From JBFWRK01 sp050248955 (GTDB taxonomy: Bacteria > Actinomycetota > Acidimicrobiia > Acidimicrobiales > Ilumatobacteraceae), in the NCBI GenBank assembly GCA_050248955.1, contig JBFWRK010000001.1, positions 558,001 through 622,000 of the forward strand: 64,000 nt of DNA, given 5' to 3'. The translations under genes and the position numbers were made by a program. The notes under the pieces are model-generated. The model was not told where the DNA came from. It ran no database searches and saw only the letters and a program-made list of their open reading frames with translations. Each line of letters begins with the position of its first letter. The stretch's first letter is position 1. This document shows, piece by piece, positions 50,124-58,426 of the stretch.

Positions 50124-51782
50124 GTGCCCGAGAAGTTCTACGTCACCGACACGGACCTGTCGGCTCGGTTCCCGATCTACACGCGGGCCAACGTCGGCGA
50201 GGTGTTCCCCGACCCGGTGACACCGCTCACGTCCACGACGGCGCTGTGGCTCGCCGAGCTCGGGTGGCGCGACGCGTGGGAGCGGATGGGTGCGTTCGAC
50301 CCCGCCGAGTTCCCTGCGGATCAATTCTGCCAGCTCGGCGTCGTCGGCGGGTACTGCTACCTGAACGCGTCGCTGATCCGTCTGTTCGGCGAGCGGGCGC
50401 CGGGGCTCACCTGGCAGGACATGGACGCGCAGTTCTTCGGCGTCCAGCCTGGCATCCCGCCGTACGAGGCGATGCCCGGCGACGTACGACCGGACATGAC
50501 CGAGCGGATCGGTGCGACGTTCGGTTGGGTGCTCGCCCAGCACAGCCTCGACGATCTGACCGAGCTCACGGACGATCGCAACGAGACGATCGCGATCCAC
50601 GACGCCCGCCCCGATCTGGTGTCGCTCAGCGATGCCGAGCTGTGGGCCCGATACCAGGAGCTCGCGCCGGTCCACCGGACGATGTTCGCCCATCACCTGT
50701 TCGCCACGTACATGGCGACGGTGCCCGTCGGGATCATCAGCGCGGTGGCGACCGCGGTGGGCCGGCCGGACCTGATCCTGCAGATCATGGCCGGCATCGG
50801 CGACGTCGACTCGGCCGCACCGAGCCATGCGATGTGGATGCTCTCCCGGCTCGACCCGGGATCACCCGCGTTCCGGGACGGCTTCGCCGCCTTCGTCGAC
50901 GAGTTCGGCTCGCGCGGCCCGAACGAATGGGAGACGCGCTCGCCGACCTGGGAGACACGTCCCTCGCTCGCGCTCGCAGCGATCGAACGGATGGCACAGG
51001 CGCCGGACTCGATGGCGCCGGCGAGGCAGCACGAGCTACGGGCCGAGCAGCGCGAAGCCGCGGCAACCGAGCTGCTGGCGATGGTCGAAGGCGATCCGGC
51101 GGCGCACGGTCAGCTCGCCGCCGCGATCGCCGCGTCACGGGCCTGGCTGCCGGCGCGGGAACGGACCAAGACGAACAACATCCGCGTCATCCACGAGATG
51201 CGGATGCCGATGCGCGAGCTCGGACGACGGATGGTCGCGCGCGGCGCCTTCGACGAGATCGAGGACTTCGGGTTCATCCTCGGCCCGGAGATGGACGCGT
51301 TCCTCGCCGACCCGCACTCGTTCACGGACGAGCTGCGCCGCAGGCGGGCCGAGTACGCGGCGCTGTGCGAGCTGGAGCCGCAGTTCGTGTTCGTCGGCGA
51401 GGCATCGGATCCCGCGGACTGGCCGCGGCGCGACGCGATGAGCGTGGAGCGGTTGGGTCCCGGCGCGTCCGTCACCGGCATCCCCGGGTGCTCGGGCATC
51501 GCCGAAGGCCGGGCCCGCGTGATCCTCGACTCGAACGATCCGACGGCGCTGGAGCCCGGGGACGTCCTCGTCGCGCCGATCACCGACCCGTCCTGGACGC
51601 CGCTCTTCGTGCCGGCGGCCGCGGTGGTCGTCGACGTGGGTGCGCCGCTCAGCCACGCGATCATCGTCAGCCGCGAGCTGGGCATCCCGTGCGTCATCTC
51701 GGCTACGGGCGCGACGCGAGCGATCCCTGACGGCGCGATGGTGCGCGTCGACGGCGACACCGGCATCGTCACCTTGCTCTAG
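50124..51782 (+). CDS. PEP-utilizing-enzyme-like protein (paralogue 1), no ATP-grasp
   Basis: In this 552-aa protein the C-terminal about 85 residues form the swivelling phosphohistidine domain of PEP synthase/PPDK/rifampin phosphotransferase: GCSGIAEGRARVILDSND, VAPITDPSWTPLFVPAAAVVVDVGAPLSHAIIVSRELGIPCVI, with the catalytic His near residue 511. The rest resembles the central region of RPH-like proteins (GDVDSAAPSHAMWMLSRL, EFGSRGPNEWETRSPTWE). The N-terminal ATP-grasp domain is absent. The GTG start follows GGGGAGGG at 50112-50119. Confidence 0.85.
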   Translation: MPEKFYVTDTDLSARFPIYTRANVGEVFPDPVTPLTSTTALWLAELGWRDAWERMGAFDPAEFPADQFCQLGVVGGYCYLNASLIRLFGERAPGLTWQDMDAQFFGVQPGIPPYEAMPGDVRPDMTERIGATFGWVLAQHSLDDLTELTDDRNETIAIHDARPDLVSLSDAELWARYQELAPVHRTMFAHHLFATYMATVPVGIISAVATAVGRPDLILQIMAGIGDVDSAAPSHAMWMLSRLDPGSPAFRDGFAAFVDEFGSRGPNEWETRSPTWETRPSLALAAIERMAQAPDSMAPARQHELRAEQREAAATELLAMVEGDPAAHGQLAAAIAASRAWLPARERTKTNNIRVIHEMRMPMRELGRRMVARGAFDEIEDFGFILGPEMDAFLADPHSFTDELRRRRAEYAALCELEPQFVFVGEASDPADWPRRDAMSVERLGPGASVTGIPGCSGIAEGRARVILDSNDPTALEPGDVLVAPITDPSWTPLFVPAAAVVVDVGAPLSHAIIVSRELGIPCVISATGATRAIPDGAMVRVDGDTGIVTLL

Positions 51783-51790
51783 GAGATCGC

Positions 51791-53434
51791 GTGGACCGCT
51801 GGATCACGGACTGGCCGATCAACCCGGACTACCCACTGTTCACGCGCGCCAACGCGGGCGAGGTGCTGCCCGATCCGGCCAGCCCGCTGGCGTGGACGCT
51901 CGTCTGGGAGCCGGGCGCGCTGCAGGGGTGGGCCGACTCGGCGCTCCTCGACTACCGCTCGGTCGATCCGGGCGAGCTGTCGGCAGACCGCCCCGAGGTC
52001 GTCGGCAGCTTCGGCGGCTACCTGTACATCTGCGCCACTGCGGTGCGGATCTTCGCCGTCCGCGGTCCTGGTCTCACGCCGGAGGCGATCGACTACGTGT
52101 ACTTCGGGGAGCACCCCGACGTGCCGCCGTACGTCCCCGAGCCGTGGCACGAGAACGCTGCGGCGACCGCGCGGATGGGGGAGTGGATGGCCTCGGTCCT
52201 GGCGGCGGAGGACCTCCCCGACCTGCGCGTCGATCGGGACGAGGCCGATCGGATCAGAGCGGAGCGGCCCGATCTCGCGAAGCTGTCGGACGAGGCCCTG
52301 CTGGAGCGCGCTCGCTCGCTCGTCCCGGTGGTGCGGCAGTTCTTCCGCCGGCACCTCGCGATCACCGCCGCGGCGTCGATCGGTCCCGGCATCCTCGCCG
52401 GCATCGCCGGCGCGATGGGCGATCCCGCAATGACCATGCGTCTCGTGTCCGGCGTCGGCGATGTCGACTCTGCCGCGCCGAGCGCTGCGATGTGGCAGCT
52501 CTCCCGACTCCCGGTGGACTCGGAGGACTACCGCGCCAGGTTCAAGGACTTCCTCGTCCGCTACGGCAGCCGCGGCCCGAACGAGTGGGACATCCGGTCG
52601 GACACCTGGGAGACGGACACGAAGTTGGCGACCGTGCTCATCGACAGCATGCGCGGCGCGGCGGATTCCCGCTCTGCGGAGGCGCGTGTCGCCGAGCGCA
52701 TCGCCGATCGTGAGGCGCTCACCGCACACGTGACCGAGGCACTCGCCGGTGATGCCGCGACGCAGGCCCAGTTCCTCGCGGCCCTCCGGTCGGCGCACCT
52801 CCACCTCGCCGGTCGCGAGCGCACGAAGACGAACGTCATCAAGGTGATCCACGAGATCCGTGTCGCGATCCACGAGCTCGGTGGCCGCCACGGGTTCACG
52901 CCCTCGGCGGTCTGCATGCTGCTCGCCGACGAGCTCGATGCCTTCGTCGCCGACCCGACGGAGTTCCGCGTCAGGCTCGCGAGCCGAGAGCAGCAGTACC
53001 TCACGCTGTTCGACCTCGAGCCGCCGTTCATCGTCAACGCGGTCGGCCCGCCGATCGACGAGTGGCCCCGCCGCGACAGCGTCACGGTGGCCCAGGTGGG
53101 CGCCGGCGCGCTGCTGAACGGCGTGCCGGGTTGCCCGGGGCGGGCGACGGGCCGGGCGCGGGTGGTGCTCGATCCGAGCGACCCGCGCGGCATCGAGTCC
53201 GGCGACGTCCTGATCGCGCCGATCACCGATCCGTCGTGGACGCCGCTCTTCGTGGCAGCAGCCGCCGTGGTCGTCGACGTGGGCGCCCAGGTGAGCCACG
53301 CCGTGATCGTGAGCCGCGAGTTCGGCATCCCCTGCGTCGTCAGCGTGCAGCACGCCACACGGCGGATCCCGGACGGGGCGATGGTCACGGTCGACGGGAC
53401 GATCGGTTCCGTCGAGATCCTCTCTGTGCCGTGA
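51791..53434 (+). CDS. PEP-utilizing-enzyme-like protein (paralogue 2), no ATP-grasp
   Basis: This 547-aa tandem paralogue of the previous gene starts eight bases after its stop. It shares the layout: ITDWPINPDYPLFTRANAGEVLPDPASPL at the start, SGVGDVDSAAPSAAMWQLSRL and RYGSRGPNEWDIRSDTWE in the middle, and the mobile domain VVVDVGAQVSHAVIVSREFGIPCVV with His near residue 503. It again has no ATP-grasp domain. The pair presumably works as a hetero-oligomer or with a separate phosphodonor subunit. Substrate unknown. Confidence 0.85.
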   Translation: MDRWITDWPINPDYPLFTRANAGEVLPDPASPLAWTLVWEPGALQGWADSALLDYRSVDPGELSADRPEVVGSFGGYLYICATAVRIFAVRGPGLTPEAIDYVYFGEHPDVPPYVPEPWHENAAATARMGEWMASVLAAEDLPDLRVDRDEADRIRAERPDLAKLSDEALLERARSLVPVVRQFFRRHLAITAAASIGPGILAGIAGAMGDPAMTMRLVSGVGDVDSAAPSAAMWQLSRLPVDSEDYRARFKDFLVRYGSRGPNEWDIRSDTWETDTKLATVLIDSMRGAADSRSAEARVAERIADREALTAHVTEALAGDAATQAQFLAALRSAHLHLAGRERTKTNVIKVIHEIRVAIHELGGRHGFTPSAVCMLLADELDAFVADPTEFRVRLASREQQYLTLFDLEPPFIVNAVGPPIDEWPRRDSVTVAQVGAGALLNGVPGCPGRATGRARVVLDPSDPRGIESGDVLIAPITDPSWTPLFVAAAAVVVDVGAQVSHAVIVSREFGIPCVVSVQHATRRIPDGAMVTVDGTIGSVEILSVP

Positions 53435-53480
53435 CCGCTCGATCGTCGTCGCCGAAGGAGCTACAGGTACCGTCGATCGT

Positions 53481-54947
53481 GTGACGATCTCCGCCGAGGG
53501 CTCGCGGGCAGCGACCGCGAACGACGACATCGTCGATGTCCTCGGCAGGCGGGTCCGCTACCGGAACGTCGTTGCCGCGGTGTTCGTCTCGGCGCTGTTC
53601 CTCGACATCCTCGACACGACGATCGTCAACGTCGCGCTGCCCTCCCTGGGGCGTGAGTTCCGGACCGACGCGGTCGAGTGGGTCGTCCTCGGCTACACGT
53701 TGAGCCTGGCGGTGTGGATCCCCGTGAGCGGTTGGCTCGGCGACCGGGTCGGCACGAAGCGCACGTTCCTGTTCGCGCTCTCGGTCTTCATCGGCGCGTC
53801 GGCGTTGTGCGGCGCTGCGCAATCGATCGGTCAGCTCGTCGCGTTCCGCGCCCTGCAGGGCGTCGGCGGTGGCATGCTCACGCCGATCGGCGTCGCCATG
53901 CTCTTCCGGGCCTTCCCGCCCGCCGATCGGGCACGAGCGGCGACGTTGATCATGATCCCGACGCTCGCCGCTCCCGCGCTCGGTCCGATCATCGGCGGGC
54001 TGCTCGTCACGCACGTGGGCTGGCGGTGGATCTTCTACGTGAACGTGCCACTCGGGCTCATCGCCCTCGCGTTCGGCTGGCGGTACCTGCGCGAGCACCG
54101 GGAACCCGCAGCCGGACGGCTCGACCTGCCGGGCTTCGTCCTGTCCGGCGCCGGCCTGGCGTCGATCGTGTTCTCGTTGAGCGAGGGGCCTCGCGCCGGC
54201 TGGACCTCGTCCTCCGTCCTGCTGAGCGGGCTCGTCGGCGTGATCAGCTTCTCGGCGCTGGTCGTCGTCGAGCTGCGCACCCGGTTCCCGATGCTCGAAC
54301 TGCGCCTCCTTCGCAACCGCATGTTCCGCAATGCGAACATCGTCAGCCTGTTCTCGAGCGGCAGCTTCGTCGGGCTGATCTTCCTCCTGCCGCTGTATCT
54401 CCAGAACCTGCGCGGGCTGTCCGCGCTCGAGTCGGGGCTCACCACGTTCCCGCAGGCGTTCGGTGTCCTCGTCTCGTCGCAGGTGGCCGGCCGCCTCTAC
54501 GGCGCCGTCGGCCCGCGCCGGCTGATGTTCGCCGGCATGCTCGCCGCCGCGCTGTCGATCAGCAGCTTCACGTTCATCGGACTCGACACGGACCTCTGGC
54601 TGATCCGCGGCCTGATCTTCGTGCGCGGCCTGTGCATGGGGTTCGCGTTCGTCCCGATGCAGGCGTCGAGCTACGCGACGATCGCGCCGGCCGACAACGG
54701 CCGGGCATCGTCGATCTTCTCGACGCAACGGCAGATGGCGATCTCACTCGGCATCGCGCTGGTTGCGACTGTGCTGGCGTCGTACACGACCGTCGGCGGG
54801 GAAGTCCGAGATCCGCAGCGGGCACTCACCGGGTTCCGCGTGTCGTTCTTCGTCACCGCCCTGCTCGCACTCGCCGGCGCAGGCGCGGCGCTGCTCGTCA
54901 GGGATCGCGACGCCGCACCGACGATGCGGCCGCGGATCGAGACCTGA
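53481..54947 (+). CDS. DHA2-family MFS efflux transporter (EmrB/QacA type)
   Basis: This 488-aa protein of 14 predicted helices has the family's helix-1 motif FLDILDTTIVNVALPSLGREF, motif A GWLGDRVGTKRTFLFALSVF, motif C LAAPALGPIIGGLLVTHVGWRWIFYVNVPLGLI and the C-terminal ASSIFSTQRQMAISLGIAL. Such pumps export drugs, dyes or metabolites with protons. GTG start. No TetR- or MarR-type regulator is adjacent. It follows the PEP-utilizing pair by 46 bp and may be part of the same transcript. Confidence 0.92.
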   Translation: MTISAEGSRAATANDDIVDVLGRRVRYRNVVAAVFVSALFLDILDTTIVNVALPSLGREFRTDAVEWVVLGYTLSLAVWIPVSGWLGDRVGTKRTFLFALSVFIGASALCGAAQSIGQLVAFRALQGVGGGMLTPIGVAMLFRAFPPADRARAATLIMIPTLAAPALGPIIGGLLVTHVGWRWIFYVNVPLGLIALAFGWRYLREHREPAAGRLDLPGFVLSGAGLASIVFSLSEGPRAGWTSSSVLLSGLVGVISFSALVVVELRTRFPMLELRLLRNRMFRNANIVSLFSSGSFVGLIFLLPLYLQNLRGLSALESGLTTFPQAFGVLVSSQVAGRLYGAVGPRRLMFAGMLAAALSISSFTFIGLDTDLWLIRGLIFVRGLCMGFAFVPMQASSYATIAPADNGRASSIFSTQRQMAISLGIALVATVLASYTTVGGEVRDPQRALTGFRVSFFVTALLALAGAGAALLVRDRDAAPTMRPRIET

Positions 54948-55010
54948 GCTCGCCGTCGGGCGACCGCCCGCCTGACAGCGGCACCGCTCCCGTTCGCATG
55001 GCTGACCTCG

Positions 55011-56303
55011 TCAGAAGCCGGCGCCGTGCAGGTGGTCGCAGGCGTGCTCCTCACCCTCCTTGACCTGACCTGCGCCGACGCCCTCGAGCGCAGCGAAGGG
55101 GCCACAGCGGTGCGGTGTGATCCAGACGTGGATCATCGGCACGGGAGTCAGCTTCACCCCGACGCTGCAGTTGCCCTGCCCGTCGGTGAGGCCGATCACC
55201 CGCGCCTGGCCGTCGACGATCGGCGTGAAGCAGAGGTCGTCGTGGATGTGCCACTGGATGAGCTTGCCGCCGATCTGGGGCACGGTGTCGAGCGTCGAGC
55301 CGGTGGGCAGCATGAACATCGCCGACACGAGCGTCCGCTTGCCGTTGCGCACCTCGTACACCAGCGACTCGGGGAAGTCCGGGTCCAGCATTCGGTCGTC
55401 GTCGATCAGCGCCCAGTTGATGAAGTGCTCGTGCCCGGTCAGCGCGTCACCGATCGAGCGCCACCCGAGTGACTCCGCGACGGCCGGGTCGGCGAACTTC
55501 GGCAGGCGGGCGAGCGTGATCGCGATGAGGTTCTCCGCTTGCGCCTGCTGCTCGGGCGTGACGCCCGGGACACCGCTCAGGTCGATCGGTTTCGTCGGGT
55601 CGTACGGCACGGGAGGCACGACGGCCGGCGTCAGTGCGGCGCCGTCGCCGGTCGCGCCGTCGCCGGTCGCGCCGTCGGCGCCGCCCGTGGCGCTGTCGTC
55701 GTCGTGCCCATGATCGTCTGCAGTGACCGTCTCGTTCCCGGCGTCACCCTGCGCGGCGTGGTCGTCCGTGTCGCCGTGAGCATGGCTGTGGCTGCCGGCC
55801 GACACCATCGCGGGGAGCGCGACAGCGGCGACGACCGCGCCCACGACGCCGAGTGAGAACATGCCGAGCGAGGAGACGCCACGCCGTGCTGCGCCCCGGA
55901 GCAGGACTGGCACTGCGGCGAGCACCGCGACGACCGCGAGCAGGGCGGCGAGGCCGTCGGCGAACTGCATCCGCTCCGACGCCTCGAGTCCGTCGACGAA
56001 CGAGATGCCGTTCGACTTCGCCATGACCCAGCCGACGAGTGCGGCACTGTTGCCGGCGATCCCTGCGAGCGCGATCAGCCGCCCGGTGCGGACGAGTGCG
56101 AGCGCACCCCAGCCGAGTTGGAACGCGGCGACGATCACGAACACGACGACCGCCTGTTGGTGCTCGCTGTGCGATCCGGCGGCCGCCGCGTGGACGGCGC
56201 CCGCGCCGAGCGACGTGATGCCCGCCACGACCATCGCGCTGCTCGACGACGAGAACGCGATGGTGCCTGCCGGGGGTGGTGTCGGCTCGATCGCAACGGT
56301 CAT
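55011..56303 (-). CDS. Membrane protein with His-rich linker and WHxHxxLC module
   Basis: This 430-aa protein has five N-terminal membrane segments at about residues 25-185, then a His/Asp-rich linker (SHSHAHGDTDDHAAQG, DDHGHDDDS) with a small ATGDG repeat. The C-terminal module contains HEHFINWALIDDDRMLDPDFPESLVY, LIQWHIHDDLCFTPI and PMIHVWITPHRCGPFA. The linker looks metal-binding. The module is related to that of the lipoprotein at 36845-37675. The ATG at 56303 has AAGGGGAG upstream. Function unknown. Confidence 0.8.
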   Translation of the reverse strand: MTVAIEPTPPPAGTIAFSSSSSAMVVAGITSLGAGAVHAAAAGSHSEHQQAVVVFVIVAAFQLGWGALALVRTGRLIALAGIAGNSAALVGWVMAKSNGISFVDGLEASERMQFADGLAALLAVVAVLAAVPVLLRGAARRGVSSLGMFSLGVVGAVVAAVALPAMVSAGSHSHAHGDTDDHAAQGDAGNETVTADDHGHDDDSATGGADGATGDGATGDGAALTPAVVPPVPYDPTKPIDLSGVPGVTPEQQAQAENLIAITLARLPKFADPAVAESLGWRSIGDALTGHEHFINWALIDDDRMLDPDFPESLVYEVRNGKRTLVSAMFMLPTGSTLDTVPQIGGKLIQWHIHDDLCFTPIVDGQARVIGLTDGQGNCSVGVKLTPVPMIHVWITPHRCGPFAALEGVGAGQVKEGEEHACDHLHGAGF

Positions 56304-56356
56304 GGGCGCACTCCCCTTCGCGGCATGCGCCAGTGTACGACGGGTTCGGTGCGACG

Positions 56357-57178
56357 TCAGGGCCAGCGCGGCGGTCGGCGCTCGCGCAGCGCAGCGACGC
56401 CCTCCCGGTAGTCGGCGTCGCCCATCATCGAGTCGAGCAGCGCCTTCGAGTCCTCGACCGCGGCCCCGACGTCGTGTCGCATCAGGTCGTCGTAGAGCTG
56501 CCGCTTCGTGACGGTCACGGAGCTCGGCGACGCCTGCTCGGCCAGCATCTCGGCATAGGCGCGGGCCGTCGCGAGGGTCGCCTCGGCGCTGTCGAGCACA
56601 CTGTTCCAGAGCCCCCACGACTCCGTCTCGCGCGGGGTGAAGACACGGCCCGAGAGCAACAGATCGGCGGCTCGCGTCGTGCCCACCAGCCGGGGCAGCA
56701 CCCAGCTCGTGCCGTACTCAGCGGGAAGACCGAGCTTCGGCGCAGCAGTCGTCATGCGGGCATCGGCAGCGGCGAAGCGCAGGTCGCAGAAGAGCGCGAG
56801 CGCGAGGCCGACGCCGGCGCAGGCGCCGTTCACTGCAGCGATGACGGGTACGCGCAGGCCGTAGTGCCAGGCGAGGTCGTGGTCGAACTCGCCGCGGATG
56901 TCGTAGCCGGGCCGGGCCGGCTCCTGGGGGAGCCCTTCGTCGTACGCGCCCCGCTCCGCGTGCTGCGCGAGGGCGGCACTGTCGCCGCCCACGCAGAACG
57001 CCGGCGGCGTGCCGGTCACGACGATCGCCCGCACCGCCGGCTCGGCATCGAGCTGTGCCATGACCCAGCGGTACTCGGCGTGCATCCGCCCGGTCCATGC
57101 GTTGTGGCGGTGGGGACGGTGGAGCCACACGGTCGCGACGCGGCCGTCGATCTCGTACCGGGTAGCCCGCAGCTCCAT
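56357..57178 (-). CDS. Enoyl-CoA hydratase/isomerase (crotonase family)
   Basis: This 273-aa protein has crotonase motifs WLHRPHRHNAWTGRMHAEYRWV, VTGTPPAFCVGGDSAAL (oxyanion hole), VIAAVNGACAGVGLALALFCDLRFA and AKLGLPAEYGTSWVLPRLVG, where the acidic Glu lies in GLPAEYG. C-terminal residues 220-273 contain the usual trimerisation helices. It hydrates or isomerises an enoyl-CoA; the pathway is not given by context. The upstream sequence repeats the start (ATGGAGCTG twice), the first copy supplying a GGAG ribosome-binding site. Confidence 0.9.
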   Translation of the reverse strand: MELRATRYEIDGRVATVWLHRPHRHNAWTGRMHAEYRWVMAQLDAEPAVRAIVVTGTPPAFCVGGDSAALAQHAERGAYDEGLPQEPARPGYDIRGEFDHDLAWHYGLRVPVIAAVNGACAGVGLALALFCDLRFAAADARMTTAAPKLGLPAEYGTSWVLPRLVGTTRAADLLLSGRVFTPRETESWGLWNSVLDSAEATLATARAYAEMLAEQASPSSVTVTKRQLYDDLMRHDVGAAVEDSKALLDSMMGDADYREGVAALRERRPPRWP

Positions 57179-57205
57179 CAGCCCAGCTCCATCAGCACGG
57201 CCCCA

Positions 57206-57982
57206 TCAGACGTGTGGTCGCCCCGCGGGGTCGCCCCACAGGGCTTCCAGCACCGGGCCGGCCAGCTCGGGGCGGCACACGAGGAAGTCGGGCAGCCAGG
57301 TGTCGGCGGTGTTGTAGACGAGCGGCGAACCGTCGATGCGGCTGACGTGGAGGCCGGCGGCCGCGGCCACGACCGCCGGGGCGGCGGTGTCCCACTGGTA
57401 CATGCCGCCGTCGTGCGCGTAGATGTCGGCCTGCCCGAGCACGACCGCCATCGTCTTCGCACCGGCCGAGCCGAGGCGGACCGCGTCGCAACCGAGCTCG
57501 TTCGCGATCACGACGGCAGCGTAGGGAGCGCGGTTGCGCGAGGTGATCAGTCGCGGCCGCTCCCTGTCCACGTCAGGAAGCTGGGGGCGGGGGTCGCTCG
57601 GCACGACGATCCCGAGCGCGGGCAGCGACACCGCGCCGGCGACCAACGCGCCCTGCTCCCACAGCGCGATGTGCACGGCCCAGTCGGAGCGACCGCGTTC
57701 GCCGTACTCGTTCGTGCCGTCGAGCGGGTCGATGATCCAGACCCGATCGGCGACGAGCCGGCGACGGTCGTCGGCGGCTTCCTCGGAGAGCACGACGTCG
57801 GTCGGGCGAGCAACGCCGATCGTGTCGAGCAGGAACCGGTGCGCGGCCGCGTCGCCCGTGTCCATCACCTGCCAGGGGTGTGCGCCCTGCTGCCACAGCT
57901 CCTCGCGGAGCTGCACGAGCAGTTCTCCTGCCTCGACGGCGAGCCGTGTCGCCAAGTGGTGATCGTCCTCGGTGTCGGTCAC
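57206..57982 (-). CDS. cysQ: Inositol monophosphatase/CysQ-type phosphatase
   Basis: This 258-aa Li-sensitive phosphatase-fold protein has metal motifs EEAADDRRRL, WIIDPLDGTNEYGERGRSDWAVHIALW and GGMYQWDTAAPAVVAAAAGL. The EYGERGRSDW insertion and overall length resemble 3'(2'),5'-bisphosphate nucleotidases (CysQ), which recycle PAP from sulfate assimilation, more than inositol monophosphatases. A membrane-anchored sulfite-oxidase-type enzyme lies one gene upstream. GTG start at 57982. Confidence 0.83.
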   Translation of the reverse strand: MTDTEDDHHLATRLAVEAGELLVQLREELWQQGAHPWQVMDTGDAAAHRFLLDTIGVARPTDVVLSEEAADDRRRLVADRVWIIDPLDGTNEYGERGRSDWAVHIALWEQGALVAGAVSLPALGIVVPSDPRPQLPDVDRERPRLITSRNRAPYAAVVIANELGCDAVRLGSAGAKTMAVVLGQADIYAHDGGMYQWDTAAPAVVAAAAGLHVSRIDGSPLVYNTADTWLPDFLVCRPELAGPVLEALWGDPAGRPHV

Positions 57983-58022
57983 CGGGGCACCGTGCGCGCC
58001 CGATCCACCGCATCGATCGTGG

Positions 58023-58340
58023 TCACCGGCGCCGTCCCAACCGCATCGAGTCCCGCACGAGCGATCGGACCTCGCCCTCGTCGGCCCCGGACCGGACCAC
58101 GAGTGCGATCCGGTGCTCCAGCCGTTCGGCGTCGGCATCCTCGAACACGTCGAGGCGCTCGCGGTTCGTGACCGCCGAGACGGACAGGAGCACCAGGCAG
58201 GCGACGGCGGTGGACAGCCCACAGGTGATCACCCACCCGTTGTTGTTGCCGTTGACCGAGCTCACGATCATGCCGGCGATGCCGGCGACCCACACCACGG
58301 CGGCGAGGAGGCGGAAGGTGCTGGCAGACATCGTCCCCAT
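58023..58340 (-). CDS. Small two-helix membrane protein, hypothetical
   Basis: This protein of about 105 aa has hydrophobic segments LLAAVVWVAGIAGMIVSS and WVITCGLSTAVACLVLLSVSAV followed by a charged soluble tail. I recognise no family. The start is ATG 58340 or 58331. It is in the same direction as cysQ with a 40-bp gap. Confidence 0.6.
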   Translation of the reverse strand: MGTMSASTFRLLAAVVWVAGIAGMIVSSVNGNNNGWVITCGLSTAVACLVLLSVSAVTNRERLDVFEDADAERLEHRIALVVRSGADEGEVRSLVRDSMRLGRRR

Positions 58341-58426
58341 GCTGCCAGGAACGGGGAGCGATCGCCTCGGTCGCACGGCCTCCCGTTCCGCGCCTCGATG
58401 CAGGAGCCCGCAGCCGGAAGGGGGTG

